64,000 nucleotides of DNA from an uncultured Bacteroides sp. (GCA_900555635.1 USLU01000001.1:1-64000), one strand, 5' to 3'. Numbered from the stretch's first letter, positions 16,893 to 25,204 are shown. Made by a program: numbers and translations. The notes: generated by a model from the letters alone, not told the origin.

Positions 16893-17819
16893 TTACTGAT
16901 TTGGATATATCGGACTACCTGTTTCATCTACATCTGTCCAATCTTTAATACTGGCGTCTGAAAATGATATTGTATTTCCATCTATCACAGCACTGAAAAG
17001 ATAGGAAAAACCACCAGCTAGTTTGCCGGGTATCGGAATGTTTGCAGTATAAGTTCGGGGTACAGTTTCTCCATTTGCCAGAATCTTCAAAGTCAACGGC
17101 ATTGGATCATCGCTTGTAATCGGTAATATGATAGCTTGAGCCAGGAATTTATTAATTCCCATATTGAGAGGTGTTTTATCGTAGGTACGTGCAGGATCAA
17201 TAATGCCAAATTCTAATTGAAGGCTGCCACCAGGGGTTGGAGGCATAATGGTAACTGAAATCAAACTATCTAATTTTAAATTTTCTCCACCTGATACTTC
17301 AATAACTACTTGAGTGGATACATGTTGAAAAACAATGGGAACATGTACTTGCGAAGTAGTGACATCTTGATTAAGGTTCTCCCACCATAAATAATCTATA
17401 CCATTCTTTAATGGTTCTGTTTCCCCATTATTAATTTCAGGAGGGGCGGCCAGTGAATTATTTGATAGTGCATACATATTATAGGTACCATTGTTCAAAT
17501 ACATTTTGTAGCCTTTCACCCCGGTAAGCATCCCTGCAGAAGATGTTATGTAATAGCCATCAGCAAAAGGATCATTTAGCCTGCTATCAGTAGTTTTAAA
17601 AGAATAGATTTGGCTTATTACCCCTTTAGGCATAGGGGACATAGCACGTGTCATATGACGGCTCTCCAATGATGCTGAAAAAGAAATAAGTACATTTCCT
17701 TCTTGAGGAATCTCATTATCCGGTTCATTATCTGGTAACAAGCCATAAATATAAGTCTCATTCTTTGCACATCCTGCCAATAGTAACAAGGCGCAAATAA
17801 AAATAGAAAATTTCTTCAT
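16893..17819 (-). CDS. Fimbrillin family lipoprotein
   Basis: The product is 308 residues. It starts with a lipoprotein signal (MKKFSIFICALLLLAGC, Cys17). Family marks are the FSASLESRHMTRA region after a short linker, the FQHVSTQVVIEVSGG strand, and the closing YTANIPIPGKLAGG..YLFSAVIDGNTISFSDASIKDW, the usual end of Bacteroides fimbrillin-like (FimA/Mfa-type) subunits. These are exported as lipoproteins, processed by gingipain-like or other proteases and polymerised by strand exchange. No fimbrial tip, anchor or regulator gene adjoins it, so it may be an orphan subunit or a surface adhesin. Its stop is four bases from the AbgT stop on the other strand. Confidence 0.8.
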   Translation of the reverse strand: MKKFSIFICALLLLAGCAKNETYIYGLLPDNEPDNEIPQEGNVLISFSASLESRHMTRAMSPMPKGVISQIYSFKTTDSRLNDPFADGYYITSSAGMLTGVKGYKMYLNNGTYNMYALSNNSLAAPPEINNGETEPLKNGIDYLWWENLNQDVTTSQVHVPIVFQHVSTQVVIEVSGGENLKLDSLISVTIMPPTPGGSLQLEFGIIDPARTYDKTPLNMGINKFLAQAIILPITSDDPMPLTLKILANGETVPRTYTANIPIPGKLAGGFSYLFSAVIDGNTISFSDASIKDWTDVDETGSPIYPNQ

Positions 17820-17943
17820 TGTTAATTCTGAATTAGGTTATAAATCCTAATAACAGTAAAACTGTGAGTTGGTTTAAAATAATTAGTTGATTTTGGATGA
17901 AGAAATTCTTATTATACTTGTTTGTGTTACCAGGTAACTCATT

Positions 17944-18123
17944 CTATTTATTATGCCCCGGTGCATAATACTTTGCAGATTTGCTACCGGTTATCTTCTT
18001 CATTTGTCCTGGAGGAATTCTCTTTTCTTTGTGAGGTGGTTTCACCTTTGTATAAGTGACACATGACGAAGTACCTACTACAATAAATACAATGAATAAT
18101 ATTAAAAGGAATTTAGCTTTCAT
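17944..18123 (-). CDS. Small lipoprotein, 59 residues
   Basis: An ATG at 18121-18123 opens a 60-codon minus-strand frame ending in TAG at 17944. The product starts with a clear lipoprotein signal (MKAKFLLILFIVFIVVGTSSC, Cys21 after TSS). The mature part is 39 residues, basic, and ends with PPGQMKKITGSKSAKYYAPG. This motif (PPG.xKK..G.KSAK.YAPG) recurs in tiny Bacteroidota lipoproteins that I recall being labelled quinol oxidase subunit 4, a name with no basis visible here. It lies 124 bases upstream of the fimbrillin gene and may share its transcript. Function unknown. Confidence 0.75.
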   Translation of the reverse strand: MKAKFLLILFIVFIVVGTSSCVTYTKVKPPHKEKRIPPGQMKKITGSKSAKYYAPGHNK

Positions 18124-18234
18124 CTTAGTATTTTCTCTTTAGAACAAAGATGATGAAAACTAAGTTCATAGAAACTGGAAATTTTGAAGATAAACACGAA
18201 CTTAATTTTCAGGTAAAGGAAATGAGAAGGGCAC

Positions 18235-18301
18235 AAAAAAAGGCTATCTATCCCAGACAGCCAATCTTTTTGTTAACCTTAATCTAATACTATGAAAAAC
18301 A
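18235..18301 (-). ncRNA. Small RNA antisense to a SusC-like translation start (FopS-like), copy 1
   Basis: Read on the minus strand, a full promoter (TTTG-N19-TACCTTTG, 18307-18337) is followed by about 65 transcribed bases ending in a hairpin (GGCTGTCT paired with AGATAGCC, one G-U pair) and seven U. The 5' part contains TTTTTCATAGTATTAGAT, whose complement reads ATCTAATACTATGAAAAA, a translation start region like those of SusC-type genes. The same core recurs near 47.26 kb. This matches my recollection of the FopS paralogous small RNAs of B. thetaiotaomicron, described as repressing susC homologues. About 250 bases to the right (18338-18565) hold no further feature I recognise. Confidence 0.7.
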
Positions 18302-18306
18302 CAATA

Positions 18307-18337
18307 CAAAGGTACGGATTTATGGGATATCTCCAAA
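18307..18337 (-). promoter_or_regulatory. Promoter of small RNA copy 1
   Basis: On the minus strand TTTG (18334-18337), a 19-base gap and TACCTTTG (18307-18314) match both promoter boxes exactly. The start point should be close to 18301. Confidence 0.75.
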
Positions 18338-18565
18338 TTTTGGAGGGGTATATGCCAATCTTATAACATGGTTTAAATGATACAATAATATTGTTAACCA
18401 TTAAAGAATGAAAAGTTAAAATTTAACTATGATAATTATGGCATGACTTATTAAATTTCAATGTAAGTGATGTCATTTCTTTAACTCACTCGTATAGGTT
18501 AGGTTTCGTCAACGTTATCTACTCAATACAAAAAAAGGGATAATGTAAACCAGAGAAAAAAATGA

Positions 18566-18604
18566 ATGCAGATTATACGGCTTTCAAATCCGTAAAATCT
18601 GCAT
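18566..18604 (-). terminator. Terminator after the NAD(P)-binding gene
   Basis: ATGCAGATTATACGG and CCGTAAAATCTGCAT pair over 14 positions with one mismatch around a nine-base loop. The minus strand continues with CATTTTTTT, so it terminates the minus-strand gene ending at 18629. Confidence 0.75.
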
Positions 18605-18628
18605 CCTTTATAAATGAACCTTTTAATT

Positions 18629-19288
18629 TTAATATCCAATAGTATAACGAGTTTGATGGTGGGCGGGATGTTCTAGTTCATCAATCATAGCAGCTGCATA
18701 ATCTTCAACGGATATATGTGAATTGCCGTCAATATCTACAATTAAATCATCTTTTCCTAAACGGTAACGTCCAGTACGCACCCCAGGATGTAAGTTTGCA
18801 GCCGGAGAGAAAAATACCCAATCCACTTCTTTTTCTTTCTTCAAAAACTTTAAGTAGAATTCAGCCAATGCTTTCACTCCCGGCAAAATGTTTTCAGGAA
18901 TATATCCTGAATCCATTAATCTTACTCCTGGTGCAACAAATAGCGAACCAGCTCCTCCTACCATTAGGAAGCGATTAATTCCGGCTTTCTTTACTCCATC
19001 AATGATGGTTAGATAAACTTCCAGGGTTTCTCTATATATGTCAGGGTTATTCCACCCCGGATTATATGCACTAATTACAGCATCTACTCCTTTACAAACT
19101 TCATACATTTGATCGAGTGAAGAAACATCAGCTTTCATCACTTTTAGGTTTTCATTTTCTATTTTTATTTTCTCAGGATGACGAACAACAGCCGTTACCT
19201 TGAATCCTCGGTTCAGTGCTTCCTTCAGAATAGCTGATCCAACAAAACCGCTTGCTCCAATAAGAGCCACGCTCTTTATTTTTTCCAT
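18629..19288 (-). CDS. NAD(P)H-binding oxidoreductase-like protein (atypical short-chain dehydrogenase)
   Basis: The product is 219 residues. The Rossmann start VALIGASGFVGSAILKEALNRGF carries the GXXGXXG cofactor motif, followed by VVRHPEKI and MKADVSSLDQM. This is the pattern of NmrA/BVR-B-like proteins, which bind NAD(P) and often lack the catalytic Tyr-X3-Lys of classical SDRs; none is evident at the expected place here. The end, DNSHISVEDYAAAMIDELEHP-like, also fits. It stands alone with its own terminator. A 392-base gap containing a cluster of GGTATCA motifs lies upstream. Substrate unknown. Confidence 0.82.
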   Translation of the reverse strand: MEKIKSVALIGASGFVGSAILKEALNRGFKVTAVVRHPEKIKIENENLKVMKADVSSLDQMYEVCKGVDAVISAYNPGWNNPDIYRETLEVYLTIIDGVKKAGINRFLMVGGAGSLFVAPGVRLMDSGYIPENILPGVKALAEFYLKFLKKEKEVDWVFFSPAANLHPGVRTGRYRLGKDDLIVDIDGNSHISVEDYAAAMIDELEHPAHHQTRYTIGY

Positions 19289-19489
19289 ATTTCACATTAT
19301 TGATTATCTTCTTTGTTCTCTGTATAACAAAGTAGGTTTTATAAAGTTGTAATACTTAAAAATAAGTTGGTGCATAAATTAGTTTTCCTCTTCAATTTTA
19401 CATCCGAATGGAAAAAAGGAGATTTCTATCGAACATAAATCTCATCATACTTTTTAATTTTTAAATTGGTGTTAATGCAACCAAACATC

Positions 19490-19540
19490 GGTATCACGTT
19501 TTTGGTATCATTTGATACTCTTGGTATATTTTTGGTATCA
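19490..19540. repeat. Cluster of GGTATCA motifs upstream of the NAD(P)-binding gene
   Basis: GGTAT(C/A) occurs at 19490, 19504, 19523 and 19534, and GTATCATTTGATAC (19505-19518) forms a 6-bp inverted pair. Flanking copies of GTGCAT (two) add to the repetitive look. Such clusters may bind a regulator. The rest of the gap 19289-19640 is AT-rich with nothing I can assign. Confidence 0.4.
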
Positions 19541-19647
19541 AAAGTAGTGCATCATCGTGCATAATTTGGTACTAATAAATGTTAATTGTCGTACGGCATA
19601 AATGGCTATATTTCAATATTTTATCACGCAATACACTGATATATAAC

Positions 19648-19675
19648 AAAAAAGGCAGCTACCGAAGTAACCACC
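19648..19675 (-). terminator. Terminator after the tRNA genes
   Basis: On the minus strand GGTGGTTAC and GTAGCTGCC pair (three G-U) around a UUCG tetraloop and are followed by six U. It ends the tRNA transcript. Confidence 0.75.
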
Positions 19676-19680
19676 TTTCG

Positions 19681-19754
<74 letters not shown>

Positions 19755-19872
19755 ATCCTTAATTGCGGTGCAAAGGTACGTTTTTTTGTGAAAACTGCAA
19801 ATATTTGTAACTAAAATATTATTGTAAAGCAGTTCTGTAATCAAAAAAGAGCAACCTGTATCATTCTTTCTT

Positions 19873-19948
19873 TGGTACACCCTCAGGGACTCGAACCCTG
19901 GACCCATTGATTAAGAGTCAATTGCTCTACCAGCTGAGCTAAGAGTGC
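19873..19948 (-). tRNA. tRNA-Lys (anticodon CUU)
   Basis: Minus-strand cloverleaf: acceptor GCACTCT with AGGGTGT (two G-U), D arm with AGCTCAGCTGG, anticodon stem ATTGA/TCAAT with loop CTCTTAA (anticodon CTT), T stem CAGGG/CCCTG with loop TTCGAGT. The 3' CCA is encoded, unlike in the neighbouring tRNA-Arg. Confidence 0.93.
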
Positions 19949-20040
19949 ATACCGTTTTCTTGTTTGCGGGTGCAAAAGTAGTCCTTTTTATTTATTTAGC
20001 CAAACAAAAGACTGTATTTTTTCGATGGAATCGGCTTTTT

Positions 20041-20844
20041 TTATTCAAATTCATATAGATCAGAAGGAGTGGTACGCTTTAATGCGCACAACTGTAGATC
20101 TTTACCTACAATGATACCTTTTTCTCTCAATTTCCATTCAACAGTTTTATACGCCAGTTCAGGATGGTTATTGTCCTTACTTAAATGGCAAAGCCAAATA
20201 TATTGCAAATGCTCAGTAATATTATCAGCCAAAAACTCTGCGGTAGCAATATTACTCATGTGGCCAGTGCGGCTGATGATCCGTTCTTTTAGATATTGAG
20301 GATATGTGCCCATACGTAACATCTCTTCATCATAATTCGCTTCGAGAATTAAATAATTTGCTTTACAGATATATTCGGCAGCAGTTGGAGTAATTTCGCC
20401 AAGGTCAGTGAGGAAAGAAAACACCTTTCCATCTATTTCAATACAATAACCGACATTATCAGTGCCATCATGAGGTACCTCAAAAGACTCGATTCGGAAA
20501 TCTTCCAGCTGCATGGCTTGCTGTTTCTCCAAGTAACGAACAGAAGTGTGTAACTTTTCTGTCATGCAATAGCTTTTGTTGATTCCTTCATGAATTCGGG
20601 CAGTAGTATAAATAGGTATATTAAGTTTCTCACCCAATCCACCTACCGCCTTTATATGGTCTGCATGATCATGGGTAACAAACACTGCGCGTATCATTTC
20701 CATATTGACGCCAGCATCTTTCAGTCCTTTCTTTATAGTGCGCACCGCAATACCGGCATCGATTAGTATTCCGTATTTCTCTGTACCTATATAATAGCAG
20801 TTGCCGCTACTTCCGCTTGCAAGGCTAATAAATTTTACTTTCAT
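20041..20844 (-). CDS. MBL-fold metal-dependent hydrolase (YycJ/WalJ-like)
   Basis: The product is 267 residues. The start FISLASGSSGNCYYIG and the metal motif VTHDHADHIKAVGGL (HXHXDH) are those of the YycJ/WalJ branch of metallo-beta-lactamase fold proteins. Later ligands fit FEVPHDGTDNVGY and WLCHLSKDNN. Relatives are probable nucleases or phosphodiesterases, in Firmicutes linked to the WalRK cell-wall pathway; here there is no such neighbour. The protein should be cytoplasmic. It stands downstream of the POT transporter gene, separated by a terminator hairpin that overlaps a -7 box. Confidence 0.88.
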   Translation of the reverse strand: MKVKFISLASGSSGNCYYIGTEKYGILIDAGIAVRTIKKGLKDAGVNMEMIRAVFVTHDHADHIKAVGGLGEKLNIPIYTTARIHEGINKSYCMTEKLHTSVRYLEKQQAMQLEDFRIESFEVPHDGTDNVGYCIEIDGKVFSFLTDLGEITPTAAEYICKANYLILEANYDEEMLRMGTYPQYLKERIISRTGHMSNIATAEFLADNITEHLQYIWLCHLSKDNNHPELAYKTVEWKLREKGIIVGKDLQLCALKRTTPSDLYEFE

Positions 20845-20862
20845 CTTGATTTCCTTAATTAC

Positions 20863-20894
20863 AAAAAGCCGCCACTTTGTCTAAAAGTGGCGGC
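20863..20894 (-). terminator. Terminator between the POT transporter and MBL genes
   Basis: GCCGCCACTTT (20868-20878) pairs perfectly with AAAGTGGCGGC (20884-20894). On the minus strand five T follow. It should stop transcripts of the transporter gene. Confidence 0.8.
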
Positions 20895-20901
20895 AAAGAT
20901 A
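20894..20901 (-). promoter_or_regulatory. -7 element overlapping the terminator, for the MBL gene
   Basis: TATCTTTG on the minus strand ends on the first base of the terminator hairpin, so a transcript starting about seven bases later would carry only part of the stem. No -33 box at normal distance was seen. Confidence 0.45.
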
Positions 20902-20958
20902 GTGCAACCTATCTTCGCATTGGGTCGCAAATATACATAAAATATGCAATATACGGTC

Positions 20959-22341
20959 TTATGCTTTCTTCTTTTTGTCGATGAATTCGGTTGTTTTAGC
21001 AAAAATCAGTAAAGCGATAGCAGCTATTAACCCGATACCTGCGAAGTAATACCAGATGTAATGCGCATTAACACTAGCTGCTTCCCATGCTTCACGGGTA
21101 TCGAATAAGGCTGGATCAGGGCAATACTTTGTAAGTAACACACCAGCAATACCAAACCCGAAAATAGAGGACAAAAAGGAGTGGAGATGGCTGAAGCCAA
21201 GATACATACCTTCTTCTCCTTTGGGAGCCTGAAAGGAGAAATACTCCAGATAACGAGGAGAAATGAAACATTCTGCCAGCGCCTGCACTACGATACCCAT
21301 CACCATCATTAAAGTAATGTTGCTCATACCTGCTATCAGATCATTACCCAATAAATTCCCACAGGCCATCAGCAATGCAGAAATCGGAATCAGGAACATT
21401 CCTATATTCATGGAAGTGATGGCTGTACGTTTAGCCATCCATTTAGTAATAATACTTACCAGGCAGACCACTACGAATGGATTTACGTTTGCTATCCAGC
21501 CTGGTTTTGCGGTTTCACCTGCCATACGTATAACATATTTAGGCATAGTGGCATACAACTGTTGCTGAACCATCCAAAAACCTGTTACGATCAGAATAAG
21601 AATCAACAAGCGCCAGTTAGTAATGATACGGAGAAATCCTTGTCCAATTTCCCGCATACTTTTTCCTTCACCTGCTGTATGGGTTGATTTGTATAGAAAG
21701 ATAACAGCAAGCAGGGCTAATACCGTCATTGTTCCCGAGAAGAAGTTGATGTAAATATAAGCCTGTTCACCAATAGCGTTACGCAAAGGATCAATGATGG
21801 TTTTTCCGGTGAAAGCACCTACGTTTACCATCATGTAGAAGATGGAATACCCACGTGCCCGTGTAGCTTCTGTTGTTTCTTTGGCAACTGATGCGGAAAT
21901 AATAGATTTTATAAACGAACCGCCTACCATGAGAACAAACAAAACAGGTACAATCATCCAACGGTCATTGCTGTCCGGAAGCCCGGTGAAACGGGTTGTC
22001 TCTCCGTATTGTACCAATCCCGCTGCTTCCAGCAGTGTGGGGAGTACTCCTAATCCCAGATATCCCATGGAAAGCAAAGAAAATGCAATAATCATTGATT
22101 TGCGGAATCCTATTTTATCTGCATAAGCTCCGGTAAAAATAGGCAATAAATAAAGTCCTCCTGAGAATAAACCGGAGATCATACTCGCTTCAAAATCGTT
22201 GAAACCTAAAATGCTGGAAAGATAGATGGTGAGAACAATAAATACGGCATAATACGCCATGCGCTCGAACAGTTCTACTGTGTTACTTACCCAAAAGGCT
22301 TTACTAAAACCTGAGGAAGTAGTTTGGGGTGATTGTGTCAT
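20959..22341 (-). CDS. POT/MFS family proton-coupled transporter
   Basis: The product is 460 residues with about 12 membrane segments. The first helix carries ELFERMAYYA, the EXXER proton-coupling motif of the POT (PTR2) peptide transporters. GAYADKIGFRKSMI is the MFS loop 2-3 signature, and YSIFYMMVNVGAFTG fits the POT helix 4-5 region. POT proteins import di- and tripeptides with protons through the inner membrane; some members of this Bacteroidota subgroup are annotated only as MFS, so the substrate is uncertain. The Crp-like regulator gene lies just upstream on the same strand (54 bases), and a terminator follows. Confidence 0.85.
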   Translation of the reverse strand: MTQSPQTTSSGFSKAFWVSNTVELFERMAYYAVFIVLTIYLSSILGFNDFEASMISGLFSGGLYLLPIFTGAYADKIGFRKSMIIAFSLLSMGYLGLGVLPTLLEAAGLVQYGETTRFTGLPDSNDRWMIVPVLFVLMVGGSFIKSIISASVAKETTEATRARGYSIFYMMVNVGAFTGKTIIDPLRNAIGEQAYIYINFFSGTMTVLALLAVIFLYKSTHTAGEGKSMREIGQGFLRIITNWRLLILILIVTGFWMVQQQLYATMPKYVIRMAGETAKPGWIANVNPFVVVCLVSIITKWMAKRTAITSMNIGMFLIPISALLMACGNLLGNDLIAGMSNITLMMVMGIVVQALAECFISPRYLEYFSFQAPKGEEGMYLGFSHLHSFLSSIFGFGIAGVLLTKYCPDPALFDTREAWEAASVNAHYIWYYFAGIGLIAAIALLIFAKTTEFIDKKKKA

Positions 22342-22395
22342 CCTTTACTAATTATTTATTATGTGTTAAATGAAAATGATTGCAAAAATACGGTT

Positions 22396-22992
22396 TTAGA
22401 ACATACGATGCAAATGGTCCAGGTTTTTCAAAGCTCTGTTCAAGCTTCTTATTTCTATTCCTAAATAAGAAGCCATATCGGCTTTGGATAATTTGATTCC
22501 TTGTTTCTCTTGTAGATCAAGCAATTTAGAAAGGCCGTGTTTTATTGTATATAGCTGTTGATGGGCAGCTCTGCTACTAGTATTAATAATGCGTTCGGCC
22601 AATTCTTCAAGTAGAATACGGCCGAAATGGTGATTGTCGTCCAATAGCGATTTAAAGTAGGAAGTGGAGAATACATATGCTTGTACATCGGTAACTGCTG
22701 CTACATTGCATAAATATTTTATGTTGCGTAGCGCTTCTATTTCACCTATAATTTCTCCTTTACCCAGAAATTCCAATATAAAGTCTTTGCCATTCTCTTC
22801 ACTATAGAAGCATTTAGCAAATCCGCTTCTGATAATTGCTATTTTATATGGCTGTTCATCCTGTTTACATAAAAAAGTCCCATTAGGATAATCCTTCAAA
22901 GTGATTCCTTTATTAGTATCTTCATTGTATGCCTTTTCGATAAATGATAAAAGTAGAAGATTTGTTCGTAACATTTTGCTGTTTTGGGACAT
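22396..22992 (-). CDS. Crp/Fnr family transcriptional regulator
   Basis: The product is 198 residues. An N-terminal cyclic-nucleotide-like beta-roll (about 30-130: NGTFLCKQDEQPYKIAIIRSGFAKCF, LGKGEIIGEIEAL) is followed by a winged helix with LSKADMASYLGIEIRSLNRALKNL as recognition region. The phosphate-binding cassette of CAP (GELAL with Arg) is only partly kept, so cAMP need not be the ligand. No FNR-type cysteine cluster is seen. It starts 75 bases from a divergent HAD gene and precedes the POT transporter by 54 bases, which it may control. Confidence 0.88.
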   Translation of the reverse strand: MSQNSKMLRTNLLLLSFIEKAYNEDTNKGITLKDYPNGTFLCKQDEQPYKIAIIRSGFAKCFYSEENGKDFILEFLGKGEIIGEIEALRNIKYLCNVAAVTDVQAYVFSTSYFKSLLDDNHHFGRILLEELAERIINTSSRAAHQQLYTIKHGLSKLLDLQEKQGIKLSKADMASYLGIEIRSLNRALKNLDHLHRMF

Positions 22993-23021
22993 TTGTCCTT
23001 TTAAGTAATTAAATACTGACG

Positions 23022-23063
23022 TAACTTTGCACCAAAGATAGCAAATAACAGTAAAATGAACAA
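23022..23063. promoter_or_regulatory. Divergent promoter region between the Crp-like and HAD genes
   Basis: TAACTTTG (23022-23029, plus) faces CAAAGATA (23033-23040, TATCTTTG on minus) three bases apart. The minus box has TTG 20 bases upstream (23061-23063), giving a full promoter for the Crp-like gene. The plus box would serve the HAD gene starting at 23067. Confidence 0.6.
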
Positions 23064-23066
23064 TGT

Positions 23067-23756
23067 ATGAAAGATAAAATAGAATTTATTGCTTTTGATG
23101 CGGACGATACACTTTGGGAGAATGAACTTTATTTTCAGGAGTTTGAGCAAGAGTTTTGCAAACTTCTGGGCAAGTACCTACCTGCTGCTTCCATATCGGA
23201 TGAGTTATTCAAAACAGAAATGAAAAATCTGCATATGTATGGTTACGGACTGAAAAGTATGATGCTCAGTATGATTGAGACCGCTTGTCGGGTTTCGGCT
23301 TCTAACTGTGAAATTCAATGTATTGAAGAGATTATAAGATATGGTCAGGAGCTTCTACAAAGACCGGTTACATTATTAGAAGGAGTGCAAGAAGTTCTCT
23401 TACAGCTTCAAGGAAGATATAAATTGGTACTGGCAACCAAAGGTGATTTGTTTGATCAGAAGAGAAAAGTAGTAAACTCAGGATTACAGGATTATTTTTG
23501 CCACATAGAGATAATGTCCGACAAGAAGTGTGCCGATTATCAGAAACTATTAGCTCATTTAGGTTGTAAGCCGGAGAACTTTCTGATGGTAGGTAACTCT
23601 GCTAAATCTGATATTCTACCTGTATTGGAACTTGGTGGGTGTGCTGCTCATATTCCTCATCACATAACATGGGTGCACGAGCAGTTTGAAGGAAACATAA
23701 ATCATCCGGATTGTATTTTGTTGGGTAATATCCGTGAGATTCTGACTATCATTTGA
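23067..23756 (+). CDS. HAD-superfamily hydrolase
   Basis: The product is 229 residues. Motif I is FDADDTLWENE (nucleophile and acid Asp), motif II LATKGD (Thr), and motifs III/IV lie in KKCADYQKLLAHLG and FLMVGNSAKSDILP. The helical cap after motif I (about 17-90) is of the C1 type, as in phosphoglycolate phosphatase and haloacid dehalogenase relatives. It is likely a cytoplasmic small-molecule phosphatase with unknown substrate. It is divergent from the Crp-like gene and ends in a strong bidirectional terminator. Confidence 0.85.
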   Translation: MKDKIEFIAFDADDTLWENELYFQEFEQEFCKLLGKYLPAASISDELFKTEMKNLHMYGYGLKSMMLSMIETACRVSASNCEIQCIEEIIRYGQELLQRPVTLLEGVQEVLLQLQGRYKLVLATKGDLFDQKRKVVNSGLQDYFCHIEIMSDKKCADYQKLLAHLGCKPENFLMVGNSAKSDILPVLELGGCAAHIPHHITWVHEQFEGNINHPDCILLGNIREILTII

Positions 23757-23789
23757 TAGAGTGGTAAGACTATCATTACCACTCTATCA
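23754..23789. terminator. Bidirectional terminator between HAD and uxaC genes
   Basis: TGATAGAGTGGTAA and TTACCACTCTATCA form a perfect 14-bp stem with an eight-base loop. The stem starts just at the HAD stop codon, and T-rich sequence follows. Confidence 0.8.
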
Positions 23790-23797
23790 ACTTTATT

Positions 23798-25204
23798 TTA
23801 GAACTGGAAGAAATTCTTAGCATTATTATAGCTAATATCTTCAATCATCTGATTTACGCGTTCCATTTCGCTATACGGAATTTCACCATTTTCTACATCA
23901 CGACCTACCAGATTACATAAGTTACGGCGGAAGTATTCGTGACGTGGATAGGAGAGGAAAGAACGAGAGTCAGTCAGCATGCCTACAAAGCGACTCAGCA
24001 GACCAAGAACTGAAAGTGTATTCATCTGCTTTTCCATACCGTCTTTCTGGTCGAGGAACCACCAACCTGAACCGAACTGAATTTTTCCGGCAACCGTGCC
24101 ATCTTGGAAGTTACCCAGCATAGTGGCAATCACTTCGTTGGCACACGGGTTCAAATTGTAAAGAATGGTTTTTGTCAGTTTGCCTTCAGAATTCAGATGA
24201 TCGAGGAATTTGGACAAAGCTTTGGCAGTAGAAAACTCACCGATGGAATCAAATCCGGTATCAGCACCAATCAGTTTGAACATCTTACTGTTATTGTTAC
24301 GGATTGCACCGTAATGGAACTGTTGCGTCCAGCCTTTTTCCCAATCCATTTCACCAAATACTACCAACATAGCAGACTTGAATTTCAGGATTTCTTCTTT
24401 GCTCAGTTCACTGCCGCCATATACCTTATTAAAAATAGCTTTGATTTCTGCATCCGTATAATCTTCAGCATAAAACTCTTCGATACCATGATCGGACAAC
24501 TTACAACCTTGTGCAGCAAAAAAGTCATGACGCATGCGCAAGGCAGCAATCATGTCATCAAAATTAGAGATAGAAATACCACTTACCTCGGCTAATTTTT
24601 CAACGTACGCACGATAATCCGCAGGAACTTCTACTGCCATAGCTTTATCGGGACGCCAAGTGGGAAGCATCTTTATTTCAAAACCACTCTCACGGGTTTT
24701 GATGTGGTATTCCAGTGAATCTATCGGATCGTCTGTAGTACAAACTACTTCTACATGATAACGACGCATCATGCCGCGAGCGGAATATTCGGGTTGTTTC
24801 AGTTTCTCGTTGCATTCATCGAATATCTCACGAGCAGTTTTAGGATTCAATATTTTATCGATACCAAAGGCGGTTTTTAACTCCAGGTGAGTCCAGTGAT
24901 ACAGGGGATTACGGAATGTATAGGGTACGGTTTCAGCCCACTTCTCAAACTTTTCCCAATCTGTAGTATCTTTGCCGGTGCAGAAACGTTCATCCACGCC
25001 ATTAGTACGCATGGCACGCCATTTATAATGGTCACCACCCAGCCAAATTTCCGTTAATGATTTAAACTGATAGTCATCTGCTACCATTTGGGGAATCAAG
25101 TGACAGTGATAGTCGATAATCGGCATTTTGGCCGCATGCTCGTGGTACAACTTCTGTGCAGTTTCAGTTTGCAACAGAAAGTTCTCGTCCATAAAGTTTT
25201 TCAT
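23798..25204 (-). CDS. uxaC: Uronate isomerase
   Basis: The product is 468 residues, normal for UxaC, a TIM-barrel metal enzyme of the amidohydrolase superfamily. It converts galacturonate to tagaturonate and glucuronate to fructuronate. Visible are DYHCHLIPQMVADD near residue 33 (HXH-like ligand site), YHWTHLELKTAFGI, TTDDPIDSLEYH, and the C-terminal VGMLTDSRSFLSYPRHEYFRR, strongly conserved in the family. It is divergent from the LacI-type regulator and one gene from UxaB, so this is the galacturonate (pectin) entry locus. UxaA, which would dehydrate altronate, is not in the window. Confidence 0.96.
   Translation of the reverse strand: MKNFMDENFLLQTETAQKLYHEHAAKMPIIDYHCHLIPQMVADDYQFKSLTEIWLGGDHYKWRAMRTNGVDERFCTGKDTTDWEKFEKWAETVPYTFRNPLYHWTHLELKTAFGIDKILNPKTAREIFDECNEKLKQPEYSARGMMRRYHVEVVCTTDDPIDSLEYHIKTRESGFEIKMLPTWRPDKAMAVEVPADYRAYVEKLAEVSGISISNFDDMIAALRMRHDFFAAQGCKLSDHGIEEFYAEDYTDAEIKAIFNKVYGGSELSKEEILKFKSAMLVVFGEMDWEKGWTQQFHYGAIRNNNSKMFKLIGADTGFDSIGEFSTAKALSKFLDHLNSEGKLTKTILYNLNPCANEVIATMLGNFQDGTVAGKIQFGSGWWFLDQKDGMEKQMNTLSVLGLLSRFVGMLTDSRSFLSYPRHEYFRRNLCNLVGRDVENGEIPYSEMERVNQMIEDISYNNAKNFFQF

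Noticed and set aside
18292..18366. Short plus-strand frame starting ATGAAAAACACA as a leader peptide
   Set aside because: The second copy of the core (47.26 kb) gives a different six-codon frame, no gene follows, and promoter and terminator point to the minus strand.
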